Assembly (NCBI GenBank): GCA_027044945.1
Contig: JALUBK010000061.1
Location: 1 to 51,924, forward strand
Reading direction: 5' to 3'
From: Campylobacterales bacterium
GTDB taxonomy: Bacteria; Campylobacterota; Campylobacteria; Campylobacterales; JALSKU01
Length of the DNA stretch: 51,924 nucleotides
In this document: positions 9,802 through 19,347 of the stretch, piece after piece
How the letters are laid out: every line of letters begins with the position of its first letter
How positions within the stretch are numbered: position 1 is the first letter of the stretch
Position numbers and translations under genes: made by a program
Notes under the pieces: model-generated
What the model was told of the DNA's origin: nothing
Databases searched by the model: none
What the model saw: the letters and a program-made list of their open reading frames with translations, nothing else

Positions 9802-11287
9802 TATAGTATTTTATCTATTACTTGGGATGGCATTAAGTTTTAGCAATTTACAAGCAAATAATAGTTGTCAATATAGAGCTTTTACTATAAAAGTGCTTGA
9901 TAATGTGACAACACAAGACTTAATAGACCAGTTAAGTATGAAATGTGGTTTTAGTGTAATTGTAAAAGATAAAGTTGCAAAAAGAAAAATGGCTGAAAAA
10001 TTGAATGGAATTAATATAAATAATATGTCTTTGAGCGAAATATTTAATATTTTGCTAAAAGATAACAATTTAGAATATAGTTTTAAAGATAATTTATTAA
10101 AAATATCAGGTGTTATTACAAAAACTTTTGAAATTGATTATATAACATCTGTTAGAAGTGGAACAGCTGTTTTAAATGCATCTGTTCAATCATCAAATAG
10201 TGATACCGGTAGCAATGCGCCAAGTGATGAAAATTCAATAACATCAAGCGAGACATTTAATTTTTGGAAAGGTATATCTAAAGATATTTTATCTATTGCC
10301 AATTCTGGTTCAGAAAGCTATATAGTTAAAAAACCAATAATAAATCAAAATGCCGGACTTATTACTGTTACTGGAACAAAAGAGCAATTAGATAGAATTG
10401 CAAAATATCTTCAAGATGTAAAAAGTAGATTGGATAAAGAAGTTTTAATAGATGTATCTATTATTTCTGTTGATTTAAGTAAAAGTCATTCTAGTGGGAT
10501 TGATTGGAGTAAGTTTGCTATAGGAATAAATAATCCACAAGGTGATAATGTCCCTGTTTTAGATGGTGCAACATCAGGATTGAATACCGCTAACTTAGTT
10601 GCCAAAGGAGATAAGATTTATCATTTAGGTTGGAATAATGCTTTTAATTTTAGCAATACGATTTCTTTTACTATGGATGGTCTTATGAATTTTCTAAAAA
10701 CACAAGGGAATTCTAAAATAGTATCAAATCCAAAAATATTAACTTTAAATAATCAACAAGCACTTATAACAATAGGAGATAATGTTAATTATAGAGTTCC
10801 TGAAACATCTCCTGCAAACACAGGTGGAACAATAACAACAACTTCTTATACAAATGAGTCAATTTTTGTTGGAATATTGTTAAATATTATGCCTGAAATT
10901 TCCAATAATAATGAAATAATATTAAGAATAAATCCTTCTATTAGCAGTTTTAAATATGCTAGTGACGATAAAAAGCAAATAACACCAAGAGAAATAGCTC
11001 CAGATACTTCAGAAAAAAAATTATCAACTGTCATAAGGATCAAAAACAATGATACAATTATTCTTGGAGGTTTGATTAGCAAAAGTAATAATAATGCAAA
11101 TAATGGTATTTTAGGTCTTAAAGATTTACCTATTTTAGGAAATATTTTTAAAAGTCAATCCACATCAAGCGATAGCAGAGAATTAATATTTGTTATTACT
11201 CCTAAAATTGTTAATCCTAATAAAAACAATCATAAAAATATTTCATTGAAAGCTTTAGGATATGGCAGTGAGATCGGAGTCAAGTAA
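9770..11287 (+). CDS. mshL: Secretin, MshL/CtsD type (outer-membrane pore)
   Basis: Forms the outer-membrane channel of the pilus or DNA-uptake machine. Signal peptide about residues 1-30, then an STN-like N-terminal domain (about 40-105, LIDQLSMKCGFSVIV). A Ser/Asn-rich linker follows (about 125-155). The secretin domain from about 215 to 490 ends with the classic ILGGLISKS...LPILGNIFKS...LIFVITPKIV. Length is 505 residues. ATG 9770 has AAGGA 7 nt upstream and lies inside the end of the preceding gene. There is no lipobox, so no lipid anchor is predicted; a separate pilotin, if any, is not in this window. Confidence 0.9.
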   Translation: MTKLNLQKTINIVFYLLLGMALSFSNLQANNSCQYRAFTIKVLDNVTTQDLIDQLSMKCGFSVIVKDKVAKRKMAEKLNGININNMSLSEIFNILLKDNNLEYSFKDNLLKISGVITKTFEIDYITSVRSGTAVLNASVQSSNSDTGSNAPSDENSITSSETFNFWKGISKDILSIANSGSESYIVKKPIINQNAGLITVTGTKEQLDRIAKYLQDVKSRLDKEVLIDVSIISVDLSKSHSSGIDWSKFAIGINNPQGDNVPVLDGATSGLNTANLVAKGDKIYHLGWNNAFNFSNTISFTMDGLMNFLKTQGNSKIVSNPKILTLNNQQALITIGDNVNYRVPETSPANTGGTITTTSYTNESIFVGILLNIMPEISNNNEIILRINPSISSFKYASDDKKQITPREIAPDTSEKKLSTVIRIKNNDTIILGGLISKSNNNANNGILGLKDLPILGNIFKSQSTSSDSRELIFVITPKIVNPNKNNHKNISLKALGYGSEIGVK

Positions 11288-12089
11288 TTACACTAAAGCA
11301 AAAGATGCTTTTAGTGATATTGATGATAACGACTATGTAAAACTTGATAGTTCTATTATTGCATATGAAAAAATATTAGAAGTTTTAAATAAACCGATTA
11401 AGCTTGTTTTAGTGTATGGAAAACCAGGGACGGGAAAAACATTTTTATTAAAAAAAATATATAGAGATTTGCGAAAAAAAAAATCAATAATTTTTTTGCC
11501 AACACCTTTTTTTGATGAATTGGAATTTGCTAAAGCAATTTATAAAGAAATATTTCATAAAGATATTTATCAAATAGAAAAATTTGATACTGTATTTAAA
11601 ATGATTTTGGAGGGTGTAGAAAATATTCACTCTCCCATTTCTATACTTATAGATGAAGCGCAACTTTATCCCTCAAAAATTGTAGAGAAAATAAGATTAT
11701 TTGCTGATACAAGAAAATTTAAAGTTATTTTTACTATTCATAAAACTAATGAAAAAGAAGATGTTTTTGCAAAAGATTATTTTAAAACAAGAATTTGGGA
11801 AAGTATAGAACTTAAAAATATATCTTTTTCTGATTTTAAAATCTATATCGAAAAAAAACTTTTATATCATAATTTATTTGATTTTTTGCATAATTTTTCG
11901 AACAAACATTATCAAATAATATATAAATATTCCAAGGGAAATTTAAGAGAAACCAATAAAATTCTTTATAAATTATTTGAAATATGTGAATATTATGATG
12001 CAAAAGAACCCAGTAAAATTAACAATACAAAAATAAATATAAAATTTTTAGAAATGGCTATTATTAGTTTAGGATATGTTGATGCTTAA
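11262..12089 (+). CDS. AAA ATPase, MshM/ExeA-like (CtsP position)
   Basis: Cytoplasmic ATPase. Walker A is YGKPGTGKTF (about residues 49-58), Walker B is SILIDEAQLYPS (about 127-138), and the arginine of NLRETNKIL sits in the C-terminal lid. The 275-residue protein resembles the AAA_22 domain of ExeA/MshM but has no peptidoglycan-binding tail. In C. jejuni the gene in this position, ctsP, encodes a nucleotide-binding competence protein that works with the membrane protein CtsX, and here too the next gene has one membrane segment. It overlaps the secretin by 26 nt. GTG 11268, with AGGA 7 nt upstream, is an alternative start. Confidence 0.8.
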   Translation: MAVRSESSNYTKAKDAFSDIDDNDYVKLDSSIIAYEKILEVLNKPIKLVLVYGKPGTGKTFLLKKIYRDLRKKKSIIFLPTPFFDELEFAKAIYKEIFHKDIYQIEKFDTVFKMILEGVENIHSPISILIDEAQLYPSKIVEKIRLFADTRKFKVIFTIHKTNEKEDVFAKDYFKTRIWESIELKNISFSDFKIYIEKKLLYHNLFDFLHNFSNKHYQIIYKYSKGNLRETNKILYKLFEICEYYDAKEPSKINNTKINIKFLEMAIISLGYVDA

Positions 12090-12861
12090 TGTAAATGAAA
12101 TAAGAAATCTTGAAAATAGTTGGAAAAAATATAAAAGAAAAAAATATCTTTTATATTTACCTATATTTGGAATTTTTATAGCAATAATATTGTTTTATTT
12201 CTTATTTTTTTACAAATTTCATGTTATAAATAAAAATAATTGCAATTTTTCTAATAAGCATTGTTTGATATCAGATAATAATAAACAAAATAGTGATATT
12301 AGTTTAAAAAAAGAAAAAAATATTACTATTAAAAAAAGAAAAAAAATAAATTATAATAATGATTTCAAAGTATTATCTCTAAATACAAAATTTTTAAATC
12401 ATATATATGCTAATAAAAATAAAAATATTCCCAAAAAAAATAAAATATCTAAAAAAATAATTGAAAATAAAACTATAAAAACAAAAAGTAATAATATTAC
12501 AAAACCAACAACAGATAAACATATTTCTAAAAAACAAATAATATTAATTTCTAGCCAAAAATTGGATAGAATAGATTATTATAAAGAAAAATATTTTAAT
12601 AGTGGTAAAATAGTTTATGCCAATTTAATTTCTCAAATATTTTATAATGAAGCAAAATATAAAAAATCATTAAAATGGGCTATAATTGCAAATAATATTG
12701 ATAGTTTAAATGAAAAAAGTTGGATTTTATTTGCAAAAAGTAAAGTTAAAATAGGCCAAAAACAAGATGCAATAAATGCTTTGGAGGCTTATTTGAGACT
12801 TAATAAATCCAAAAAAATATCTTTATTACTTTCTAATATAAAAAATGGAGTTATGAAATGA
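12082..12861 (+). CDS. Single-pass membrane protein with TPR tail, MshN-like (CtsX position)
   Basis: 259 residues. A basic cytoplasmic N-terminus is followed by a membrane segment at about 21-45 (LPIFGIFIAIILFYFLFFY). A long, low-complexity Lys/Asn-rich periplasmic linker follows (about 50-150). The C-terminus has two to three TPR-like helices (KSLKWAIIANNIDSLNEKSW and KQDAINALEAYLRLN), as in MshN. ATG 12082 is preferred to ATG 12076 because AGGA is correctly spaced only from the former. It overlaps the ATPase gene and the following gene (ATGA). The likely role is as a partner of the ATPase encoded just before it. Confidence 0.68.
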   Translation: MLNVNEIRNLENSWKKYKRKKYLLYLPIFGIFIAIILFYFLFFYKFHVINKNNCNFSNKHCLISDNNKQNSDISLKKEKNITIKKRKKINYNNDFKVLSLNTKFLNHIYANKNKNIPKKNKISKKIIENKTIKTKSNNITKPTTDKHISKKQIILISSQKLDRIDYYKEKYFNSGKIVYANLISQIFYNEAKYKKSLKWAIIANNIDSLNEKSWILFAKSKVKIGQKQDAINALEAYLRLNKSKKISLLLSNIKNGVMK

Positions 12862-13403
12862 AAAAAATCTTACTTTTTTTTATAATTTTTTCTTACTCTT
12901 TTGCAATAAGTAGAGTTGATATTTATAATGCTTATCATGAAAAAAATTATAAAAAAGCTTGTTCTGAAGGTGCAAAAATTTATTTTAATTTCAAACAAGA
13001 TGATGATTTTTTGACAATATTTGCAGATGCATGTCTAAAAACAGATAATATAAATAGAATGGCTTTCCCTGCTATGTTGTTAGTAAAAAATGCTTCTGAT
13101 AGAAGTAATGCTATCTATTTTTTAACTATTTTGTATCAAAAAAAACTTTTATATAAATCTTTAATAGATGGTTTTGATATTTCTGGTTTTAAATTTCCAA
13201 CTACAAATTATATATTATCTAAAATTTTTGTAAAATATTCAAAAAAAGAATATATCAAAAAAAATAATATATATATTTTTACTGATGATAAAAATCCAAA
13301 TATTGAATATAAAATGAATCTTATAAAAGATAAAAGTATTTATAAAATAATGATTAGGACATATAAAAATAATATATTAATAAAAACAAGAATTTATTGG
13401 TGA
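12858..13403 (+). CDS. Exported protein of unknown function inside the Cts/Msh operon
   Basis: 181 residues with a clear signal peptide (MKKILLFFIIFSYSFA) and a helical body. Short helices such as IYNAYHEKNYKKACSEGAKIY look like a degenerate Sel1/TPR motif. A C-terminal beta segment contains KMNLIKDKSIYKIMIRTY. Two cysteines (in ACSEG and DACL) could form a disulfide. The start overlaps the previous stop (ATGA). Nothing corresponding lies between mshN and mshE in Vibrio as I know that operon. No function can be assigned. The position implies a periplasmic accessory of the machine. Confidence 0.72.
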   Translation: MKKILLFFIIFSYSFAISRVDIYNAYHEKNYKKACSEGAKIYFNFKQDDDFLTIFADACLKTDNINRMAFPAMLLVKNASDRSNAIYFLTILYQKKLLYKSLIDGFDISGFKFPTTNYILSKIFVKYSKKEYIKKNNIYIFTDDKNPNIEYKMNLIKDKSIYKIMIRTYKNNILIKTRIYW

Positions 13404-13407
13404 AAAC

Positions 13408-15156
13408 ATGACTGATGTAGAATTAAATATTATAAATTTTCTTGAAGAAAATAGAGTTGTAAATGAAGCAAAAATACTTGAGTTTAAAGATAGAATTGAG
13501 AATGAAAAAACAAATATATGTGATTTGCTTTTACAAGAAATATTTACTGATAAAGAGAGTTTGTTTATTTTTGTTAACGAATTGATGCAAAAAAATATTA
13601 TAAAATTAAAAGATATATCAAATGTTTTTCCTTTGATTTCAGAAAAAGTTTTTAAAAATTTTGCTGAAAGTATTAATGCTGTTTATATTGATTTGGATTC
13701 GATTGATATAAATTATAAACTTGCATCTGTTGTTCCTTTGAGCCAATTAAAAAAATATTTTGTTTTACCTTTGTATGAAGATGAGATAAGTATTTATATA
13801 GCATTTGAAGACCCATTTAATATAAAAGCTCAAGAAGCGATGCAAAGATATTATCCTAAAAAACTTATTAAAATTGTTGTATCTGAACCAAATCAAATCG
13901 AAAGATATTTTAATAAACTTGAAATTAGTAGCGGAACAAAAGATTTAATAAATGAAATAAGAAAAGAATTAACAACTTCTGCAGCAGACAATCCAAACGA
14001 ATCTTCAGGTATTATGAAGCTTATTGAATCGATTATAAAAACAGCTGTTTTGTATAGAGGAAGCGATATTCATATAGAGCCTACTGAAAATAATTGTATC
14101 ATAAGAACAAGAGTTGATGGGATGCTTAATGAAACTTTTGTTTTTGACAAGGATATTTATCCTCCTCTTTCTTCAAGAATTAAATTATTGTCAAATTTAG
14201 ATATAGCTGAACGAAGAAAACCTCAAGATGGTAGATTTTCTTTAAAAATAATGGAAAAAGAGTTTGATTTTAGAGTTTCTACTTTGCCCATTACAAATGG
14301 TGAATCTATAGTTATGAGGATACTCGATAAATCAAAGGTTATGATAAATATGGAATCTTTGGGAATGAGCGAAGTAACATATAAGCAGTTTAATAAAGCC
14401 ATGAAAACACCTTATGGTATAGTTTTTGTTACAGGGCCAACTGGAAGCGGTAAGACTACTACTTTATATGCAGCTTTGAATGCAATAAAAAGTATATCAA
14501 AAAAAATTATAACTGTCGAAGACCCTGTTGAATATCAGTTGAATTTAACACAACAAGTTCAAGTGAATGCAAAAGCTAGCTTGACATTTGCAAATGCTTT
14601 AAAATCTATTTTAAGGCAAGATCCGGATATTATCATGATAGGCGAAGTTAGAGATAATGAAACTTTAAGAATTGCTATCCAAGCAGCATTAACTGGTCAT
14701 TTAGTTTTTTCTACTCTTCATACAAATGATGCAATAAGTGCTATTAATAGAACTCTTGATATGGGGATAGAATCATATTTGGTAAGCGGTGCTCTTGTCG
14801 CTATTGAAGCACAAAGATTGGTAAGAAGACTTTGTCCTTATTGTAAAAGTAAAGTAAATTTACCAAAACAAGTTGTTGAAGAATTTGAAAATATTTTACC
14901 AAAAGAATATCAATTTTACAAAGCTGTTGGATGTGATAAATGTGCTGGAACAGGATATTTTGGAAGAGAAATGATTTCAGAAATTTTAATGATAGATGAA
15001 AAAATACAAAGTATTATTGCTAGAGAAGGAAGTAAAGCTGAAATAGAAAAACAAGCAAAAGAAAATGGATTTGTGAATATGTTACAAGATGGTATAGTTA
15101 GAGCAGCCAATGGTATAACAAGTATTGAAGAAGTTTATAGGGTGGTTAAATCATGA
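13408..15156 (+). CDS. GspE/PilB-family assembly ATPase (MshE/CtsE)
   Basis: Hexameric cytoplasmic motor that powers pilus or pseudopilus polymerisation. An N-terminal T2SSE_N/MshEN-type domain (about residues 1-175) precedes the core. Walker A is GPTGSGKTT (about 343-351), the Asp box is ITVEDPVEY, Walker B is IIMIGEVRD and the His box is LVFSTLHTNDA. A tetracysteine zinc site (CPYC near 476 and CDKC near 509) marks the GspE/PilB group. Length is 582 residues. It follows the unknown exported gene after 4 nt and overlaps the next gene. MshEN domains bind cyclic di-GMP in some relatives; whether this one does cannot be judged by eye. Confidence 0.93.
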   Translation: MTDVELNIINFLEENRVVNEAKILEFKDRIENEKTNICDLLLQEIFTDKESLFIFVNELMQKNIIKLKDISNVFPLISEKVFKNFAESINAVYIDLDSIDINYKLASVVPLSQLKKYFVLPLYEDEISIYIAFEDPFNIKAQEAMQRYYPKKLIKIVVSEPNQIERYFNKLEISSGTKDLINEIRKELTTSAADNPNESSGIMKLIESIIKTAVLYRGSDIHIEPTENNCIIRTRVDGMLNETFVFDKDIYPPLSSRIKLLSNLDIAERRKPQDGRFSLKIMEKEFDFRVSTLPITNGESIVMRILDKSKVMINMESLGMSEVTYKQFNKAMKTPYGIVFVTGPTGSGKTTTLYAALNAIKSISKKIITVEDPVEYQLNLTQQVQVNAKASLTFANALKSILRQDPDIIMIGEVRDNETLRIAIQAALTGHLVFSTLHTNDAISAINRTLDMGIESYLVSGALVAIEAQRLVRRLCPYCKSKVNLPKQVVEEFENILPKEYQFYKAVGCDKCAGTGYFGREMISEILMIDEKIQSIIAREGSKAEIEKQAKENGFVNMLQDGIVRAANGITSIEEVYRVVKS

Positions 15157-16397
15157 AATATTTTGAAGTTAATTATTTGTTCAAGGGAAAAAAGTTAAAT
15201 AAAGTTATCAAGGCAAAAAATAGAATGGATGCATTATCTATATCTAAAATAAAATTGCCGGGTGTTGTTATTAAAATTTCAGAAACAGCTACACCTATAG
15301 ATGATCAAATAAAATTGTTTAAAAAACAATTTACTAATACTATTTTGAAACCTAAAATTAAAATTGATAATTTAATCTCTTCTATAAGACAATTAGGTGT
15401 TATGACAAATGCTGGTATTTCTATTCATGATAGTGTAAAAGAGGTTACAAAATCAACTGAAGATAAACATCTTAAAAAAATATTTGAAAATATAGATGAT
15501 TCGTTAAACTCTGGCCAAAGCTTGACTGAAGCATTAAATGTATATAGACAAGATGTTGGCGATGTTACAATAGCCATGGTGGAACTTGGTGAAAACACTG
15601 GTAATATGTCAGAATCATTGCTTAAATTGGCAACTATTTTGGAAGAAATAAGAGATAATAGAAAAAAATTTAAATCTGCTTTGAGATATCCTATTATAAC
15701 TTTGATAGCCATTTCTATAGCTTTTGCTATTTTAATGGTATATGTTGTTCCAAAATTTAAAGAAATTTTTTCACAACTTCATACTCAGTTGCCTTTGCCA
15801 ACAAGAATTCTTTTATTTTTGGAAAATATTACTCATAACTATGGTTGGTATTTGTTGGCTTTTATTATAGGATCGATTGTAACAATAAAATTTTTATATT
15901 CCAATAATGAAGATTTTAAAAGAGGATTTGATAAATATATTTTAAAAATATATCTTTTTGGTAAAATAATTTTTAACTCTACAATGTATAGATTTACTAT
16001 GATTTTTACTCAATTAATTGCGGCAGGTATTCCTATTGCTGATGCACTTGATACTGCAGTTTTGACAATAGATAATACAACATTAAAAGAAAAACTTGCA
16101 AATGTTGCTATATCTGTTCAAAGAGGTATGTCTCTTTCTGAAGCTTTTAAACAAACGGGTATTTTTCAAAGTATGCTTTTGCAAATGGTAAATGCAGGAG
16201 AAAGAAGTGGAACACTCGATACAATGCTTGAAAAAGTATCTGATTTTTATAAAATGGAATTTGATGAGATAGTTGATAATATAGCAAATTATATTGAACC
16301 TATTTTGATAGGTTTTATTGCAGTTATGGTCTTAATAATGGCTCTTGGAATATTTTTACCTATGTGGGATTTGGCTTCAGCGGTTAGACATGGATAA
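15153..16397 (+). CDS. GspF/PilC-family inner-membrane platform protein (MshG/CtsF)
   Basis: Polytopic inner-membrane protein on which the pilus or pseudopilus is assembled. It has two T2SSF domains (about residues 65-190 and 270-395) of the usual pattern LGVMTNAGISIHDSV and IAAGIPIADALDTA. Three membrane segments lie near 175-200, 220-245 and 375-400. Length is 414 residues. The start overlaps the ATPase stop (ATGA). It is the last gene of the operon, and its end overlaps the convergent helicase gene by 14 nt. Confidence 0.93.
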   Translation: MKYFEVNYLFKGKKLNKVIKAKNRMDALSISKIKLPGVVIKISETATPIDDQIKLFKKQFTNTILKPKIKIDNLISSIRQLGVMTNAGISIHDSVKEVTKSTEDKHLKKIFENIDDSLNSGQSLTEALNVYRQDVGDVTIAMVELGENTGNMSESLLKLATILEEIRDNRKKFKSALRYPIITLIAISIAFAILMVYVVPKFKEIFSQLHTQLPLPTRILLFLENITHNYGWYLLAFIIGSIVTIKFLYSNNEDFKRGFDKYILKIYLFGKIIFNSTMYRFTMIFTQLIAAGIPIADALDTAVLTIDNTTLKEKLANVAISVQRGMSLSEAFKQTGIFQSMLLQMVNAGERSGTLDTMLEKVSDFYKMEFDEIVDNIANYIEPILIGFIAVMVLIMALGIFLPMWDLASAVRHG

Positions 16398-18414
16398 GCC
16401 CAGCTTCTTCCAAAAAGATAGAAGGATGATACTCTTGTTTTTTAATTTTGTCATATTTGGCAAATGAAAGATAAAGTATCTCTTTCGCTCTAGTGGTAGC
16501 GACATAAAAAAGTCTTCTTTCTTCTTCTAAAGAGCCTCCTTTTTTCATTAATTTTCTATTTGGAAACCTTTCGTCCATTAAATCTATGATATAAACTTCT
16601 CTAAATTCCAAGCCTTTGCTCGCATGAACACTCAAAAGATTTACTCCTTCTCCCTCGGTTATTTCACTTCCTCCAAGTATTAAAGCATTGATAAATCTAT
16701 TGGTATCATTGTATTTTTTGGATATATTAAAAAGTATCCAAGCTTTTGATTTTATATTTTTTTTTATTTCTTGATATAACTTTTCGTCTATTCCCTTATT
16801 TTTTATTGTTGCCCTTTGCTTTGCCAAAGACGAAATAATATATTCATAAAGTTTTGAATTGATAATGTTATTGATTATTGTGCTTGGATTTTTTATTTTT
16901 TTATTTAATTTAACAAAATTATAAAAAGCATAAATAAATTCTGCTCCATCAGATGATATTTTAGGATGCTTCAAGACAGGATTTGATAAAAATTTTTCTT
17001 CAAAATTTAATTCTTTAAATCTTCCAATTGAACCAAGATTTTCAAAATCATCAAATAATCCGAGTTGGTAATTGTGAGTTTTCTTTTTAAATGGATTTGT
17101 TTGTTTGCTATCTGGCTCTAATAATCCTTTTAATATATTTTGATTTCCAAGTTTGTAAAGTGCTTCAAAAATTTCTTTTCCTATAACAGAACCTATACCT
17201 TTTGCATATTCAAAAATATTAACAAAAGCCATTATATCTTTAGTGTTTGACAAAAGTGTTAAAATATTTAAAATAGCTTTAATCTCTTTTGTTTCAAAAA
17301 AACTAATACTACCCTTTCTTTTACAACGAATATTCAATTCTCTTAAAATTGCTTCCATTGCATCTGCACTTGAATTGTTTCTAAAAATAACTGCAATATC
17401 TTCAATATTTGTTGAAGAAGATTTTATTCTTTGAGAAATATTTTCGTATTGTTCAAATATTTCTCCAAAAATAAGTAATTTAGGAGGATGTCCTTTTTCT
17501 TTTTTTGTTACAATTAATTCTTTTTGATAAATTCTTGGATTTTTTTTGATCACTCTATTGGCTAAAGAGAGTATCTCTTTGGTTGAGCGATAATTTTTAT
17601 TAAGTGTAAAAACTTTTGAATTTTTATATCTATCTTTAAAAGATGATATGATACTTATATCTGCTCCATTAAAAGCATATATGCTTTGATCATAATCACC
17701 AACACAAAAAAGAGAGTCTGTTTCCAAAGAGTCAATAACTTTTCCTTGTAAAGGATTGGTGTCTTGATATTCATCAACTAAAATTTCTTTAAAGTGTATT
17801 TTTTGTTTTCTAGCTTCTTTTATGATGTTGACAAGCAAATCATTATAATCTACATATCCAAAATTTTCTTTTAATAGTTGAAATTCTTCAAAAATATCTT
17901 CATAAATATCTATAAATGGTATATGTTCTGGACTTTTATTGGATAACCATTTTGAAAAGTTAAAATCATAAGAGCTGTTTTGGTAAAGTGAAAATATATC
18001 ATAAAGATATGAATATTGATATGGTTTGATATTGCTGTCGATATGAGTAAAAACTCTTTTTTCGCAAATGCTTTTTAAAAGAATTTTTAATTCTTTTGGT
18101 TGTTTGAGTGTTATTTTTTTTCCAAATTTTTTTAAAAGTCTATAACTTACAGAATGAAAAGTGCCCGTTTCAATTTTTTCTACTATTTTTTTATCAAAAA
18201 GTTTTGCTACTCTTGAAATCATTTCTCCTGAAGCTTTATTGGTAAAAGTCAAAAGTAAAATTTCCTCTGGTTTTATACCTTTTTTTAAAAGATATGCAAT
18301 TCTAGCTACAATAGTAGAAGTTTTGCCTGTTCCTGCTGAAGCTATTATGAGATTATAACCTAAGGATGCTGTGGTAGCTTGTTTTTGTTCATCGTTTAAA
18401 TTATTTAGAGGCAA
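16384..18414 (-). CDS. UvrD/Rep/PcrA-family ATP-dependent DNA helicase
   Basis: Superfamily 1A 3'-5' helicase acting in repair and in restarting or clearing replication. Q motif LNDEQKQA (residues 6-13), Walker A ASAGTGKTS (25-33), motif II DEYQDTNP (about 213-220), motif III DYDQSIYAFNGAD, motif IV NYRST, motif V/VI SVHASKGLEF and RRLFYVATTRA. Length is 676 residues, close to Rep and shorter than E. coli UvrD. The start is TTG at 18414, giving the expected N-terminus but with a poor ribosome-binding site. It overlaps the upstream methyltransferase gene by 10 nt, which suggests coupling, and is convergent with the GspF-type gene. Confidence 0.93.
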   Translation of the reverse strand: MPLNNLNDEQKQATTASLGYNLIIASAGTGKTSTIVARIAYLLKKGIKPEEILLLTFTNKASGEMISRVAKLFDKKIVEKIETGTFHSVSYRLLKKFGKKITLKQPKELKILLKSICEKRVFTHIDSNIKPYQYSYLYDIFSLYQNSSYDFNFSKWLSNKSPEHIPFIDIYEDIFEEFQLLKENFGYVDYNDLLVNIIKEARKQKIHFKEILVDEYQDTNPLQGKVIDSLETDSLFCVGDYDQSIYAFNGADISIISSFKDRYKNSKVFTLNKNYRSTKEILSLANRVIKKNPRIYQKELIVTKKEKGHPPKLLIFGEIFEQYENISQRIKSSSTNIEDIAVIFRNNSSADAMEAILRELNIRCKRKGSISFFETKEIKAILNILTLLSNTKDIMAFVNIFEYAKGIGSVIGKEIFEALYKLGNQNILKGLLEPDSKQTNPFKKKTHNYQLGLFDDFENLGSIGRFKELNFEEKFLSNPVLKHPKISSDGAEFIYAFYNFVKLNKKIKNPSTIINNIINSKLYEYIISSLAKQRATIKNKGIDEKLYQEIKKNIKSKAWILFNISKKYNDTNRFINALILGGSEITEGEGVNLLSVHASKGLEFREVYIIDLMDERFPNRKLMKKGGSLEEERRLFYVATTRAKEILYLSFAKYDKIKKQEYHPSIFLEEAGLIHV

Positions 18415-19211
18415 GGTTTTTTCTTTTTATTCCAACTAATAACTGCCCAACAAAGATAATTTTTTTCATTTTTAGAATTTTTTATAAATTTATGATAATA
18501 TTCTTTTAATAATGTTATTTGGTTGTTAGTCAAATCATTTACGCTCCATAAAACACTTTCGATAAAATCGTTTTCGTTCTTATAAGAATTTATTTTTCCT
18601 TCGCTTTTAATATAATTTAATTTTGGATTAATTCCCATTTGATATAAAATATTGATTGTATAAATATAATCAGGTTTTTTTTTGATTTTTTTGCCAATAT
18701 AATTAAGTATTTTATCATTTAAAAAACTTCCACCAACTTTATATGTTAAATAAACTTTTTTCAAAGCTTTATTATTTAACTTTGTAAGAGCATATTTCAT
18801 GTCCGCTACTTCCATGGATCTTGATGCCAATACAATATCACATTTTGGAACATTATCCCAATTGTCTTCCCAAGATAGATTTAAAGTTTTTATATTTTTT
18901 ATATTTTTATTTTTTATATTATTTTTTAATTCATCAAGCATCATCGGAGAAAAATCTAACGAATATACTTGATCAAGTTTTTCTGCTACCAATAAAGAAA
19001 TATTTCCAACCCCACATCCAATATCTAAAAATGTTCGGCAATCATCAAAATCAATATTGTTTAAAAGTTCTTGATTGTAAATGCTTTTGTATAAATTCGT
19101 AGAAAATTTTTTAGCTTTTTTATTCCATTCATCTTTTGTTTTTGGTTGAAAAGTAGTTTCTTTTTTTTGCTGTATATAAAGTTGATTGAAATCTATATCA
19201 GTTATATTCAA
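18405..19211 (-). CDS. Class I SAM-dependent methyltransferase
   Basis: 268 residues with the SAM-binding motif I FLDIGCGVGN (61-70). An acidic motif II follows (VYSLDFSPMMLDEL), then the post-motif segment CDIVLASRSM. It resembles small-molecule or quinone-type methyltransferases of the Methyltransf_11/25 group. The substrate is not evident. The start is TTG at 19211, with AGGAG 8 nt upstream. Its last codons overlap the helicase start, so the two are likely co-expressed, perhaps together with the tRNA just upstream. Confidence 0.82.
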   Translation of the reverse strand: MNITDIDFNQLYIQQKKETTFQPKTKDEWNKKAKKFSTNLYKSIYNQELLNNIDFDDCRTFLDIGCGVGNISLLVAEKLDQVYSLDFSPMMLDELKNNIKNKNIKNIKTLNLSWEDNWDNVPKCDIVLASRSMEVADMKYALTKLNNKALKKVYLTYKVGGSFLNDKILNYIGKKIKKKPDYIYTINILYQMGINPKLNYIKSEGKINSYKNENDFIESVLWSVNDLTNNQITLLKEYYHKFIKNSKNEKNYLCWAVISWNKKKKPCL

Positions 19212-19250
19212 TAAAATCTCCTGATATTTTTATAGATAGATCAAAAGAGG

Positions 19251-19327
19251 TGGTGGGTTCACTAGGACTCGAACCTAGGACCGCTCGGTTATGAGCCGAG
19301 AGCTCTAACCAACTGAGCTATGAACCC
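19251..19327 (-). tRNA. tRNA with CAU anticodon (most likely elongator tRNA-Met)
   Basis: A full cloverleaf on the minus strand has acceptor GGGTTCA/TGAACCC (7 bp). The D arm is GCTC/GAGC with loop AGTTGGTTA, and the anticodon stem CTCGG/CCGAG carries loop CTCATAA. The T arm is CTAGG/CCTAG with loop TTCGAGT, followed by discriminator A and an encoded CCA. The paired G1-C72 excludes initiator tRNA. The U-A pairs at 4-69 and 5-68, instead of the C-G pairs favoured by TilS in E. coli, point to Met over lysidine-modified Ile2, but Ile2 is not excluded. It lies between rodA and the methyltransferase gene. Confidence 0.95.
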
Positions 19328-19347
19328 TCCATTTTTTAAGAGTTGAA

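Noticed and set aside
12300-12530. Apparent simple-sequence A/T repeats
   Set aside because: This is Lys/Asn/Ile-rich coding sequence of the MshN-like linker; no regular repeat unit is present.
19251-19327. Initiator tRNA-fMet
   Set aside because: The first base pair is a normal G-C; initiator tRNAs have an unpaired 1-72 position.
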